DNA of 64,000 nucleotides from Rhodobacteraceae bacterium Araon29 (GTDB lineage Bacteria > Pseudomonadota > Alphaproteobacteria > Rhodobacterales > Rhodobacteraceae): contig CP046865.1 of the NCBI GenBank assembly GCA_039640505.1, forward strand, positions 2,905,501-2,969,500, read 5' to 3'. Of this stretch, positions 1-8,917 are shown piece after piece. The notes under the pieces are model-generated. The model worked only from the letters and a program-made list of their open reading frames with translations, made no database searches and was not told where the DNA came from. Positions within the stretch are counted from its first letter, which is position 1; every line of letters begins with the position of its first letter. Made by a program: the position numbers and the translations under genes.

Positions 1-498
1 AAGTCATCCTTACCAGTAATTTTTCTGACTTCGAAAGATGACGAAATAGATGAAATATTAGGCTTGCGCATGGGGGCAGACGATTATGTGACCAAGCCAT
101 TTTCCCAGCGGCTTTTACTTGAGCGCATCCGCTCATTGTTGCGCCGCAAAGATGCAAATGAAGGAAACTTTGTCGGAGAAGAAACCGAAGACACCAAAGT
201 TTTGGTACGCGGCGAGCTTTCGATCGACCCCCTGCGCCATTCTGTGACATGGAAAGGCTTGAGTGTAACCTTGACAGTAACCGAGTTCTTGCTGCTGCAA
301 GCGCTGGCGCAACGCCCCGGATTTGTCAAAACCCGTGATCAGTTGATGGATGTAGCATATGACGAGCAGATTTATGTCGATGACCGCACGATTGACAGCC
401 ATATTAAACGCCTGCGCAAAAAAATGCGAAGCGTTGATAACAGTTTTTCCGCGATCGAAACCCTTTATGGGATTGGGTACCGTTACAACGAAGAATAA
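1..498 (+). CDS. chvI: Response regulator ChvI (5' end missing)
   Basis: C-terminal part of an OmpR-class response regulator. The reading frame is open from base 1, so the gene begins before the window and the phosphoacceptor aspartate is not seen. Visible are the end of the receiver domain (conserved Thr in FLTSKDD and Lys in DDYVTKPF) and a winged-helix DNA-binding domain ending [14 protein letters not shown]. The cognate kinase gene starts 5 bp downstream. ChvI/ChvG pairs in alphaproteobacteria respond to envelope or acid stress; the identity rests on the following ChvG-HprK-HPr gene order as well as the sequence. Confidence 0.9.
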   Translation, partial: KSSLPVIFLTSKDDEIDEILGLRMGADDYVTKPFSQRLLLERIRSLLRRKDANEGNFVGEETEDTKVLVRGELSIDPLRHSVTWKGLSVTLTVTEFLLLQALAQRPGFVKTRDQLMDVAYDEQIYVDDRTIDSHIKRLRKKMRSVDNSFSAIETLYGIGYRYNEE

Positions 499-503
499 AA
501 GCT

Positions 504-2222
504 ATGTCCAGCATTGACCCAATCAAACATCGCGACGACCCAGCGCTTGAAAAATCTGCGAAAACAATACACCAGCAGCGTCGCAATCGTCCAAATAAGC
601 GAGAAACTGAAAGATCAACTTCGCGTTTAAATCATGGATTTTGGACATTTCGGCACTCTGCATTGACCCGTAGAATTGTTATTTTCAACCTCATTGCGCT
701 GAATTGTCTGATCGCAGCAGCGCTGTATTTTTCTTCCACGCGTGAGAGTTTAGTCTTCCAGCGGTCACAGGCGATGGTTGTTGAAGCTGAGCTTGCAGCA
801 AATATAATTTCTCTTCAGATGGCGCATGAGCAAGCAGAGCTGTCTGCACTTAGCGGGCTGAACAACATGCTCGCCCAGCTCAGGCTCAGTCATGGATCAT
901 CGCTTTATGTTTTTGCCGACAAAGGCACGTTGATTGGTGAAATAGAAAATATGAACCGGACAGAAATCGGAAACGTGCTTTTTAGCCAGCCGCCTCAAAC
1001 TCCGATCACTGACGGGCTAAGCGCCATTTGGTCTGCTTTGAAATTGCTGAACCCGCAATCCAGTTCAGCAGAAACCGGGTCCGATGACCAAGAGGCTCAG
1101 GCGCGCAACCTCATAGGTCCAACCCTATTAGGTCAAACACAATTGATCCACCATCAACCTGGCAAAAACAGCAGTAATGTCACTGCGCTTACACCTATAT
1201 ACCAGTTCAACGCCGTAGTTGGGGTTGTCGCTTTGGTTAGCCCTGGAAATCAAATTGATGCCTTGGTCAAATCTGAGCAAGAACGAACCTTGCAACTCAT
1301 GTTAATCGGAACCCTGTTTTCGATCTTTTTAAGCGTTATTCTTGCCTCCTCAATATCAAACCCGCTTCGAGATCTGGCGAACGCTGCTGAGTTAGGGCGC
1401 GAAAAAAATGCCAAAAATGTAAGCCGCGGGCGGATTCGTATCCCTGATCTATCTGATCGGACGGACGAGATTGGACGCCTATCCTCTGCCCTGCGCGGCA
1501 TGGTCGAGGCCCTTTATGATCGCATCGAGTCTAATGAACAGTTTGCAGCAGATGTAGCGCATGAGATAAAAAATCCGCTGGCCTCTTTGCGCTCTGCAGT
1601 CGGCACTTTGCAGCGCAGCAAACGCGAGGACCACCGCACCAAACTGCTTGAAGTGATTGACCATGATGTCCGGCGTTTGGATCGGTTGGTCAGCGATATA
1701 TCAAACGCATCACGGTTGGACAGTGAATTGGTCAAAGAGGATCAAGAAACGTTCGATTTATTGGCTTTGGTTCGAAACCTTGCAGAGTATCTAGGCGCGG
1801 AAGCTCAGGACAAAGGCATAGATTTCATTTCTGACTTTCCGGATAAAATCATTCATGTAAGAGGCCTAGAGGCTAGGTTGGCACAGGTTTTTGTAAACTT
1901 GATCAGCAACGCGATTAGTTTTTGCCAAGACGGCGATGCTATCCGCATCTGGGTTCGGGTACGCGAAAATCGAGTGTTGGTGGTGGTTGAGGATACTGGC
2001 CCAGGAATTCCGCAAGAAGCCTTGAGTAAAGTATTTAATCGGTTTTACTCAGAACGACCTGCTAGCGAATTTGGCAATAACTCAGGTCTTGGGTTGGCGA
2101 TTTCAAAGCAGATCATCGAAGCGCATGACGGTGTAATCTGGGCCGAGAATATTCACCCAACTTTGGCCGATGCTGACTCAGAGCCGCTTGGGGCCCGTTT
2201 TGTTGTGGGTTTGCCAATTTAA
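504..2222 (+). CDS. chvG: Sensor histidine kinase ChvG
   Basis: 572-aa membrane histidine kinase, partner of the preceding response regulator. A basic cytoplasmic N-terminus is followed by a first membrane segment (about residues 57-77), a periplasmic sensor region (about 80-260), a second membrane segment (about 263-283) and a HAMP linker. Next comes the dimerisation/phosphoacceptor box with His353 in VAHEIKNPLASLRSAV. The ATPase domain has an N box (NLISNAISF), a G1 box (VEDTGPGIP) and a G2 box (GLGLAISKQII). It is probably co-transcribed with chvI and hprK (spacings of 5 and 17 bp). Periplasmic domains of this family are poorly conserved, so the ligand cannot be read from sequence. Confidence 0.92.
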   Translation: MSSIDPIKHRDDPALEKSAKTIHQQRRNRPNKRETERSTSRLNHGFWTFRHSALTRRIVIFNLIALNCLIAAALYFSSTRESLVFQRSQAMVVEAELAANIISLQMAHEQAELSALSGLNNMLAQLRLSHGSSLYVFADKGTLIGEIENMNRTEIGNVLFSQPPQTPITDGLSAIWSALKLLNPQSSSAETGSDDQEAQARNLIGPTLLGQTQLIHHQPGKNSSNVTALTPIYQFNAVVGVVALVSPGNQIDALVKSEQERTLQLMLIGTLFSIFLSVILASSISNPLRDLANAAELGREKNAKNVSRGRIRIPDLSDRTDEIGRLSSALRGMVEALYDRIESNEQFAADVAHEIKNPLASLRSAVGTLQRSKREDHRTKLLEVIDHDVRRLDRLVSDISNASRLDSELVKEDQETFDLLALVRNLAEYLGAEAQDKGIDFISDFPDKIIHVRGLEARLAQVFVNLISNAISFCQDGDAIRIWVRVRENRVLVVVEDTGPGIPQEALSKVFNRFYSERPASEFGNNSGLGLAISKQIIEAHDGVIWAENIHPTLADADSEPLGARFVVGLPI

Positions 2223-2239
2223 ATTGGGGCGAGGTATCT

Positions 2240-2677
2240 GTGAAGCTGGATAAAGAAACTGTTTTACTCCATGCCAGCTGTGTTTCGGTGAACGGAAATG
2301 GCGTTTTGATCTGTGGCCCTGCGGGCAGTGGCAAATCCTCTTTGGCGCTCAACTTAATTGCACTCGGCGCTGAGCTGGTAGCAGACGACCAAACGCTTAT
2401 ACGGCGCGAAAATAAGAATTTGATTGCGCGCTGCCCGGAAACGATATCCCATCTTATCGAAGCGCGCGGCCTTGGGATTTTAACGCCACCGACCCGTTCG
2501 GATGTCGCGCTTACCCTTGTGGTTGATTTAGAGACAGTGCAAAGTCAAAGAGTACCACCCCCTGAAGCGTATGAGCTTTTCGGTATCACTTTGCCGCTAT
2601 TCCGCCGCGCCCCGCTGGACGCATTTCCAGCCGCCCTATATATCTTAGCAAGAGATGGGATGCGGTACGACGTGTGA
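2240..2677 (+). CDS. hprK: Short HPr kinase/phosphorylase
   Basis: 145-aa protein matching the short alphaproteobacterial HprK, which has only the C-terminal kinase domain and lacks the N-terminal half found in Firmicutes. The Walker A loop is GPAGSGKSS (about residues 26-34), and the family signature is recognisable in EARGLGIL. It should phosphorylate a serine of HPr, encoded 1.3 kb downstream. The start is a GTG preceded by the purine-rich GGGGCGAGG. The position between chvG and rapZ is typical and suggests coupling of envelope signalling to PTS phosphorylation state. Confidence 0.9.
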   Translation: MKLDKETVLLHASCVSVNGNGVLICGPAGSGKSSLALNLIALGAELVADDQTLIRRENKNLIARCPETISHLIEARGLGILTPPTRSDVALTLVVDLETVQSQRVPPPEAYELFGITLPLFRRAPLDAFPAALYILARDGMRYDV

Positions 2678-2687
2678 AAGCGGATCA

Positions 2688-3572
2688 ATGCAAGAAACTT
2701 CCACAACGAAATTAGTTTTGGTCACCGGTCCCTCGGGTGCTGGTCGCTCAACTGCAATCAACGCATTGGAAGATCTGGGGTATGAAGTCATTGACAACTT
2801 ACCGCTGACATTGCTCGAAAGGGTTATGGAACCAGCCGGCATGGCTAAACCGCTGGCCGTTGGGCTTGATACCAGAAACCGCGATTTTTCAGTTCATGGC
2901 ATGCTGGATATGCTGCATGCATTGAGCCAGAAGACAAATGTTGAAACCAGTTTGGTTTTTATCGGCTGTGAACGACATGTGCTTCTAAAGCGCTTTTCTG
3001 AAACCCGTCGCCGCCATCCAATGGCGCCGGCAGAAACCCCCGCGATCGGGATTGAGCGCGAGTTTGACCTTTTGCAGCCAATTCAAGCACGCGCAGATAT
3101 ATTGATCGACACATCAGAAATGACGCCCCATGAATTGCGGGCTGATATCGAACGCTGGTTTTCGACCTCCGCGTCCAAAGGGCTATCGATTTCGGTGCAG
3201 TCTTTTTCCTATAAACGCGGTTTGCCACGGGGGGTGGACACATTGTATGACTGCCGGTTTTTACAAAACCCCTATTGGGTTGAGGCCCTTCGCAGACAAA
3301 ATGGCACCCAGAAAGCCGTTCAAACCTATGTCGGAGAAGACCCGCGATTCGCAGAATTTTTTCAAAAACTTCTTGAATTTAGTTGTTTTTTGCTGCCAGC
3401 GTACAACGATGAAGGGAAAACACACTTTTCCATTGGCTTTGGCTGCACTGGCGGCCAACATAGATCGGTTGCCGTAGCGGAAACTTTGGCTGCAGCCCTT
3501 GCAGAGCGCGGTTGGCAAGTGTCAATTAGACATCGGGAGCTGGAAAGAAATTCTACCAACCATGACCCATAA
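2688..3572 (+). CDS. rapZ: RapZ-type nucleotide-binding protein
   Basis: 294-aa P-loop protein of the RapZ (YvcJ/YhbJ) family. In enterobacteria RapZ is an RNA-binding adaptor that controls glucosamine-6-phosphate synthase; the target in alphaproteobacteria is not established. The Walker A is GPSGAGRST with Arg in the usual Lys position, followed by the family sequence ALEDLGYEVIDNLPL. The C-terminal domain carries GFGCTGGQHRSVAVAE. An upstream in-frame ATG at 2655 would overlap hprK; ATG 2688, 10 bp after the hprK stop, gives the normal N-terminus and is preferred. Confidence 0.9.
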   Translation: MQETSTTKLVLVTGPSGAGRSTAINALEDLGYEVIDNLPLTLLERVMEPAGMAKPLAVGLDTRNRDFSVHGMLDMLHALSQKTNVETSLVFIGCERHVLLKRFSETRRRHPMAPAETPAIGIEREFDLLQPIQARADILIDTSEMTPHELRADIERWFSTSASKGLSISVQSFSYKRGLPRGVDTLYDCRFLQNPYWVEALRRQNGTQKAVQTYVGEDPRFAEFFQKLLEFSCFLLPAYNDEGKTHFSIGFGCTGGQHRSVAVAETLAAALAERGWQVSIRHRELERNSTNHDP

Positions 3573-3599
3573 ACAGTTTGGTCGCAGGGAGGCACGAGC

Positions 3600-3983
3600 G
3601 TGATTGGTATCGTAATCGTCGCGCATGGCGGATTGGCAAAAGAATACCTGCACGCGGTAGAACATGTTGTCGGCGGGCAAGCTGGCATTGTGGCCATTCC
3701 AATCGAGCCAGATCATGATCGGCAGAAAAAGCAAGATGAGATTTGTGATGCCGCAAATACGGTTGACACGGGGCACGGTGTGCTCGTGGTAACAGATATG
3801 TTTGGCAGCAGTCCCTCGAACTTGTCGCTGCGGGCCTGCCAACCGGAAAACCGCAAGATCATCTATGGTGCTAACTTGCCAATGCTGGTCAAATTGGCCA
3901 AATCAAGACATCTTTCGGTCAAAGACGCTGTTGCGACGGCGCTTTCAGCAGGCCGTAAATATATCGATAGCTGCGACGGCTGA
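3600..3983 (+). CDS. PTS EIIA component, mannose type
   Basis: 127-aa EIIA-Man domain protein. The N-terminal MIGIVIVAHGG contains the phosphorylatable His9. No membrane EIIB/EIIC gene is nearby, so this is a regulatory phosphocarrier of the incomplete alphaproteobacterial PTS rather than part of a sugar transporter. The start is GTG, with GGGAGG 12 bp upstream. It lies between rapZ and ptsH, 9 bp before ptsH, so the two should be translated from one message. The phosphate is expected to come from HPr; EI (ptsP/ptsI) is not in the window. Confidence 0.9.
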   Translation: MIGIVIVAHGGLAKEYLHAVEHVVGGQAGIVAIPIEPDHDRQKKQDEICDAANTVDTGHGVLVVTDMFGSSPSNLSLRACQPENRKIIYGANLPMLVKLAKSRHLSVKDAVATALSAGRKYIDSCDG

Positions 3984-3992
3984 GGGATTTAT

Positions 3993-4271
3993 ATGGACGA
4001 CAAAGTCATCCGCGTGTTTGAAATTGTGAATGTAAAAGGTCTTCACGCACGCGCCTCGGCAAAATTTGTAGAAACTGTTGAGGCCTACGACGCCTCTGCA
4101 GAGGTTGAAAAAGATGGCCTCAGCGCTTGCGGCGATAGCATCATGGGCCTTTTGATGCTTGCTGCGTCGAAAGGCAGTTCTATCAAAGTAACAGCCCAAG
4201 GGTCCGAGCGCTCTGATCTTGTAAACGCAATCGGTGATTTGATTGCAGACCGTTTTGGTGAGCCTGACTAA
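3993..4271 (+). CDS. ptsH: Phosphocarrier protein HPr
   Basis: 92-aa HPr. The active-site His18 lies in KGLHARASAKFVE, and the regulatory serine expected to be the HprK target is Ser49 in CGDSIMGLLMLAAS. Both sites are intact, so the sequence supports a working HprK-HPr-EIIA phosphorelay encoded in this cluster. Length and spacing are normal. It is the last gene of the chvI-chvG-hprK-rapZ-EIIA-ptsH run; the next gene starts 39 bp later with its own ribosome-binding site. Confidence 0.93.
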   Translation: MDDKVIRVFEIVNVKGLHARASAKFVETVEAYDASAEVEKDGLSACGDSIMGLLMLAASKGSSIKVTAQGSERSDLVNAIGDLIADRFGEPD

Positions 4272-4310
4272 GCTGGTTACCCGAAGCTTAAATGTTAAAG
4301 GACCCTGTAC

Positions 4311-5222
4311 GTGGTTGAAAGCACCAATAGTAAACCCTTTGAAGATCAGGCCCAGGGCGGGCAGGCGCTGCCTCAATTGACGTTGAATGACGAGCCGTAT
4401 GATCGCCGGCGACTATCTTATGCAGCGACCTTTACCGACCCTAATCAACGGATCACGATCCAAACTATTGAATATATAACCGGCAAGCTACGGCTGCTGC
4501 GGAAAATTCGCCAGTTTGAAGCCATGGGCGTACCCCATGGGCAGGCATTTTGGAAACAGGCGCTCGACGTCATGGGGATAGAGTTGCAGACCCCACAAGA
4601 ACAAATTGACAGTATTCCCAAGGACGGCCCTTTGGTCACAATATCAAATCATCCTCATGGGTTGGTCGACGGGATGATCCTTGGCGAATTGATCGGGCGG
4701 GTTAGAACAGACTATAAAATCCTCACCCGCTCTTTACTGACGGGCATCACCGAAATTGACGAATTTATGATCCCAGTCCCTTTTCCGCATGAAGAGGACG
4801 CACTAGAGAAAAACCTTGTGATGCGAAAAGAGGCGATGAACCACCTCAAAGACGGCGGCGCTGTGGTTTTATTTCCCTCTGGTGTGGTTGGAGCCTCAGA
4901 AACCATGTTTGGCCCAGTGATTGAAAAACAGTGGAACCCGTTTACCGCCAAGATGATCCAGCGATCGCAGGCCAAAGTTCTGCCGGTGTATTTTCAAGGG
5001 GGAAATTCAAGGTGGTATCAAATCGCCAATCAAATTTCACCAACCTTGCGCCAAAGCCTGCTGCTTTTTGAAGTTGTCAAAGCCTTGAACAAACCCCAAG
5101 CACCTGTGGTTGGCAGTTTGATCGACCGCCCAGAGATCAAGGGCTGGGCGGATAATCCACGTGGTTTTGTTTCTTGGCTGCGTGATGAAACGCTAAAGCT
5201 GGGCGCGGCGCCTAGCGCGTAG
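4311..5222 (+). CDS. Lysophospholipid acyltransferase family protein
   Basis: 303-aa acyltransferase of the PlsC-like superfamily. The motif I region reads ISNHPHGLVDGMILGE, i.e. His-x5-Asp, as in the NHPxGxxDG subgroup rather than the classic HX4D of PlsC. A second block is VVLFPSGVVGAS. No signal peptide or clear membrane segment is seen. The likely role is acylation of a lysolipid or ornithine-lipid-type acceptor; the substrate is not determined by sequence. GTG start with AAAGGA upstream. Its stop overlaps by 11 bp the stop of the convergent dehydrogenase gene. Confidence 0.75.
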   Translation: MVESTNSKPFEDQAQGGQALPQLTLNDEPYDRRRLSYAATFTDPNQRITIQTIEYITGKLRLLRKIRQFEAMGVPHGQAFWKQALDVMGIELQTPQEQIDSIPKDGPLVTISNHPHGLVDGMILGELIGRVRTDYKILTRSLLTGITEIDEFMIPVPFPHEEDALEKNLVMRKEAMNHLKDGGAVVLFPSGVVGASETMFGPVIEKQWNPFTAKMIQRSQAKVLPVYFQGGNSRWYQIANQISPTLRQSLLLFEVVKALNKPQAPVVGSLIDRPEIKGWADNPRGFVSWLRDETLKLGAAPSA

Positions 5223-6087
5223 GCACCGGCACATCGCCGCGATAATCGTAAAAACCGCGTTTTGTTTTGCGCCCAAGCCAGCCAGCCTCGACGTATTTTG
5301 TCATCAAAGGACAAGGCCGGTATTTGGTATCAGCCAGTCCTTCATGCAGCACATTCATGATCGCAAGGCAGGTATCAAGCCCGATGAAATCAGCCAGCTC
5401 TAGCGGCCCCATCGGATGATTGGCGCCCAGTTTCATGGACTGATCAATAGACTCGACCGATCCAACGCCCTCATATAGCGTATAAACCGCTTCATTAATC
5501 ATCGGCATTAAAATTCGGTTGACGATAAAGGCTGGAAAATCTTCGGCGCTGGCCGGGGTTTTGCCCAGATTTTCCACCACAGTGCGGCAGGTATCATAGG
5601 TTTCTTTATCCGTGGCGATACCGCGTATTAGTTCGACCAGCTGCATCACTGGAACCGGGTTCATAAAATGAAAGCCCATGAACTTTTCCGGCCGTCCAGT
5701 GCGGCTGGCAAGCCGCGTGATTGAAATCGACGAGGTGTTCGAGGTCAGGATCGTATGATCCTGAATATGCGGAACCAGCGCATCAAAGATAACCTGTTTG
5801 GTGGGCTCATCTTCGGTTGCGGCTTCAATCACCAAATCAGATTGCCCAATATCCGCAATCGAAAGCGTTGTTGTTATCCGGCTGAGCGCCGCGGCTTTAT
5901 CCGCGTCAGCAATTTTTCCGCTTTTGACTTGCCGCGTCATGTTTTTGTCAATCCGCGTGATGGCCTGAGACAGCACATCTTTGCTTATATCGTTCAAGCA
6001 CACCTGATATCCGGCCAATGCCATTACATGGGCGATACCGTTTCCCATTTGGCCTGCGCCAATCACCCCGATTTTAGTTACATCCAT
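5212..6087 (-). CDS. hbd: 3-hydroxybutyryl-CoA dehydrogenase
   Basis: 291-aa NAD(P)-dependent 3-hydroxyacyl-CoA dehydrogenase. The Rossmann motif is IGVIGAGQMGNGIAHV at the N-terminus. The catalytic region is GFHFMNPVPVMQLVELI, with SNTSSISIT before it, and the C-terminal domain has GANHPMGPLELADFIGLD. It oxidises 3-hydroxybutyryl-CoA to acetoacetyl-CoA or the reverse. The ORF extends upstream to 6144, but ATG 6087 places the Rossmann motif at the usual distance. It belongs to the etfB-etfA-hbd group common in Rhodobacterales, here separated from etfA by an oppositely oriented DUF6473 gene. Confidence 0.92.
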   Translation of the reverse strand: MDVTKIGVIGAGQMGNGIAHVMALAGYQVCLNDISKDVLSQAITRIDKNMTRQVKSGKIADADKAAALSRITTTLSIADIGQSDLVIEAATEDEPTKQVIFDALVPHIQDHTILTSNTSSISITRLASRTGRPEKFMGFHFMNPVPVMQLVELIRGIATDKETYDTCRTVVENLGKTPASAEDFPAFIVNRILMPMINEAVYTLYEGVGSVESIDQSMKLGANHPMGPLELADFIGLDTCLAIMNVLHEGLADTKYRPCPLMTKYVEAGWLGRKTKRGFYDYRGDVPVPTR

Positions 6088-6238
6088 GCCAAAGCCCCTT
6101 GCCGAATTTTCTGCACAATACGCCTCAGGGAAGCCAAGGTGCAAGAGCAGGTCGTGAAAACTCTAATCAAGTTTTCCATTTAGGACTTTCGCAAGGGAAT
6201 CAGTGCATTTTAAAGTTGGGATTAAATGGTGGTGAGAT

Positions 6239-7024
6239 ATGACCTACACAAAACTCGGCCCTCGGGCTTTGGACTACACGCTTTGTCAATATGGCGTCTC
6301 GCGAAATATCTTTCGCGGGCCGCGAAAATCTTTTTGCAAACCTTACATTGTCTGCCTCGGGGGCAGCGAAACATTCGGCCAATCGGTACCTGCACCGTTT
6401 CCAATTTTGACCGAGCGGTTGATCGGTCAAACTGTGGTCAATCTGGGTGTCACCCATGCCGGCCCTGATTTGTATTTAAAAGACGACGCGGTGATTGATA
6501 TCGCACGAAAAGCGGAACTTTGCGTTCTGCAAGTCATGGGGGCCAATAACATGTCCAACCCCTATTACAAAGTACATCCGCGCCGCAACGATAGGTTCAT
6601 CAAAGCCCTGCCGGCATTGGGTGAATTATTTCCAGAAGTGGATTTTACCGAATTCCACTATACCAAACATCTGCTGCACCATCTTAACCTGATGGATTGC
6701 GACCGATTTCAACTGATCAGCACTGCACTTAGGAAAACCTGGTGTGATAAAATGAAACGCTTGCTCAAAGTGATCAATAGACCGACGGTTTTGCTGTGGA
6801 TGCAAAATAAGTCGGCTTGCTTTTCATTCGACAGCGACCCATTGTTTGTGACCCAGAGCGACATTTCAGTGCTCAGCTCGCAGGTTCTTGCCATCAGCAA
6901 ATACCGTCGCTGTTCCACGCCGACGGCCTATTCAAAATATCAATTTTTTGATACCCTCGATCAAGATTGCCACGCTGAGATTAGCATGAGGTTGGCAACC
7001 GACATTCTTGCGCATGTGGCATAG
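6239..7024 (+). CDS. DUF6473-like protein
   Basis: 261-aa cytoplasmic protein without signal peptide or membrane segments. It starts MTYTKLGPRALDYTLCQYG and contains GGSETFGQ (about residues 40-47) and GANNMSNPYY; the latter parts are rich in His and Asp. I recognise it as resembling the Rhodobacteraceae family DUF6473, possibly linked to polysaccharide or capsule metabolism, but that function is inference. It is the only plus-strand gene inside the etfB-etfA-hbd group and ends 58 bp before the etfA stop, with a shared terminator between. ATG start preceded by GGTGGTGAG. Confidence 0.6.
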   Translation: MTYTKLGPRALDYTLCQYGVSRNIFRGPRKSFCKPYIVCLGGSETFGQSVPAPFPILTERLIGQTVVNLGVTHAGPDLYLKDDAVIDIARKAELCVLQVMGANNMSNPYYKVHPRRNDRFIKALPALGELFPEVDFTEFHYTKHLLHHLNLMDCDRFQLISTALRKTWCDKMKRLLKVINRPTVLLWMQNKSACFSFDSDPLFVTQSDISVLSSQVLAISKYRRCSTPTAYSKYQFFDTLDQDCHAEISMRLATDILAHVA

Positions 7025-7035
7025 GGTGGGCATAA

Positions 7036-7061
7036 AAAAGCCCCCGAAACCGAGGGCTTTT
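7036..7061. terminator. Bidirectional terminator, DUF6473 gene / etfA
   Basis: Inverted repeat AAAAGCCCCCG-AAAC-CGAGGGCTTTT with one mismatch, A-rich on the left and T-rich on the right. It can act for both converging genes. Confidence 0.85.
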
Positions 7062-7081
7062 CTACAAATATTGTCAAAGGT

Positions 7082-8011
7082 TTAAGCTAGTTTTTCCGTC
7101 AGCTCGGGCACAGCATCAAAAAGGTCTGCGACCAGTCCAAAGTCTGCAACCTGAAAAATCGGTGCCTCTTCGTCCTTATTGATCGCGACAATGATCTTGC
7201 TGTCCTTCATACCGGCCAAATGCTGAATGGCGCCGGAAATGCCAACCGCAACATAAAGATCAGGAGCCACCACTTTGCCGGTTTGACCCACTTGCCAGTC
7301 GTTTGGCGCATAGCCGCTGTCAACCGCTGCCCGCGATGCACCAACAGCTGCGTTCAACGCATCCGCCAGCTTTTCTATAAGCGCAAAATCATCTTCGCTA
7401 CCAACGCCGCGGCCACCAGAAACAACCACACCAGCAGAGGTCAACTCGGGCCGGTCGCTTGCCGCTACCTTATCTTCGACCCATTCCGACAGCCCAGGGT
7501 TACCTGCGGCGGCAATGTTTTCAATTGCTGCAGAGCCACCTGCGCCTGCTGCATCAAAGTTTGACGTCCGGATTGAGACAACTTTCGTAGCATCTGATGA
7601 TTGCACCGTTTGCAACGCATTGCCTGCATAGATCGGGCGCTCGAATGTGTTGCCGTCAATTACGGCTGTGATATCAGTAATTACCATCACATCCAGCAGG
7701 GCTGCCAAACGCGGCAGGATGTTCTTTGCCGAATTGGTGGCCGGAGCGACGATATGTTCATAATCCCCTGCCAGCGAAACAATCAGATTCGCCACAGGCT
7801 CGGCAAGACCATTGCCATAGGCCGCATCATCTGCGCAAAGCACTTTGCTCACGCCTTCAAGACCGGCCGCGGCCTCTGCCGCACCGCTGCATCCTGCAGC
7901 AGCGCAAAGCACTGTTACATCGCCCAGTTGCTTGGCTGCTGTTACCGCTTTGGCTGTGGCATCAACCGCCAGATCAGCACCTGAGATTTCCGCAATAAGA
8001 AGAACTGCCAT
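7082..8011 (-). CDS. etfA: Electron transfer flavoprotein subunit alpha
   Basis: 309-aa EtfA, the FAD-binding subunit of the soluble electron carrier that takes electrons from acyl-CoA and related dehydrogenases. The C-terminal FAD domain is clear: VVSGGRGVGSEDDF, then DSGYAPNDWQVGQTGKVV, VAVGISGAIQHLAGM and INKDEEAPIFQVADFGLV. The start codon overlaps the etfB stop (TAATG), so the subunits are translationally coupled. Its electron acceptor, ETF-ubiquinone oxidoreductase, is encoded at 60064-61716. Confidence 0.96.
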   Translation of the reverse strand: MAVLLIAEISGADLAVDATAKAVTAAKQLGDVTVLCAAAGCSGAAEAAAGLEGVSKVLCADDAAYGNGLAEPVANLIVSLAGDYEHIVAPATNSAKNILPRLAALLDVMVITDITAVIDGNTFERPIYAGNALQTVQSSDATKVVSIRTSNFDAAGAGGSAAIENIAAAGNPGLSEWVEDKVAASDRPELTSAGVVVSGGRGVGSEDDFALIEKLADALNAAVGASRAAVDSGYAPNDWQVGQTGKVVAPDLYVAVGISGAIQHLAGMKDSKIIVAINKDEEAPIFQVADFGLVADLFDAVPELTEKLA

Positions 8012-8769
8012 TAGACTGCCCCCGCTTCTTTGAGTTTTTCAACCAGCTCATCTACTGAGCCTACCTTTATGCCTGCTGCGCGGCTTTCAGGTTCGGTGGT
8101 TTTCACAATGCTCAAGCGCGCCGCTGGATCAACGCCGTAATCCGCGGCGGTTTTCTGATCAAGCGGCTTTTTCTTGGCTTTCATGATGTTTGGAAGAGAT
8201 GCGTAACGCGGCTCGTTCAACCGCAGATCAACGGTCACAATGGCCGGCATGTTGACCTTGATGGTTTGCAGCCCGCCATCCACTTCGCGCGTGACCACGG
8301 CGCTATCGCCGTCCACGTCAAGCTCTGAGGCAAAGGTCGCTTGCGACCAGCCCAGCAGACCGGCGAGCATCTGACCAGTGGCGTTCATGTCATTGTCGAT
8401 GGCTTGCTTTCCGCAAAGCACCAAACCGGGCGCTTCTTCATCCACCACTGCCTTGAGGATTTTGGCCACCGTCAAAGGTTCAATATCGGTGTGCACATCA
8501 TCGGCCGCAACCACTAAAATGGCGCGATCAGCCCCCATCGCCAGAGCAGTCCGTAGTGTTTCCTGTGCCTTTTCAACACCCACAGAAATGGCAACCACCT
8601 CATCGGCTTTGCCAGCCTCCTTCAAACGGATCGCTTCTTCTACTGCAATCTCGTCAAAGGGGTTCATCGACATTTTTACATTTGCCAGATCAACACCGGA
8701 TCCATCCGCTTTCACGCGAACCTTCACGTTATAGTCAATCACGCGCTTGACAGGCACCAATACCTTCAT
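8011..8769 (-). CDS. etfB: Electron transfer flavoprotein subunit beta
   Basis: 252-aa EtfB, the AMP-binding partner of EtfA. It starts [19 protein letters not shown], has the [14 protein letters not shown] motif and the family region [19 protein letters not shown]. It is first of the etfB-etfA pair. Upstream, 148 bp separate it from the adenosyltransferase gene; this gap should hold the promoter, but I see no strong consensus. Together with Hbd it serves fatty-acid, amino-acid or polyhydroxybutyrate metabolism. Confidence 0.96.
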   Translation of the reverse strand: MKVLVPVKRVIDYNVKVRVKADGSGVDLANVKMSMNPFDEIAVEEAIRLKEAGKADEVVAISVGVEKAQETLRTALAMGADRAILVVAADDVHTDIEPLTVAKILKAVVDEEAPGLVLCGKQAIDNDMNATGQMLAGLLGWSQATFASELDVDGDSAVVTREVDGGLQTIKVNMPAIVTVDLRLNEPRYASLPNIMKAKKKPLDQKTAADYGVDPAARLSIVKTTEPESRAAGIKVGSVDELVEKLKEAGAV

Positions 8770-8917
8770 GAGCGTAAGTCTCCTTTATTGCGCCGCACCT
8801 GCGACCATGAGTCGAATAATGCGTGATTGATATCTGCTTGTTTGGCCTCACAACAGTGTAAAATCGTCACGGTAGCGCTAAAGGACGTCGCGTTTGATGA
8901 AAATTACCCGCTTTTTT

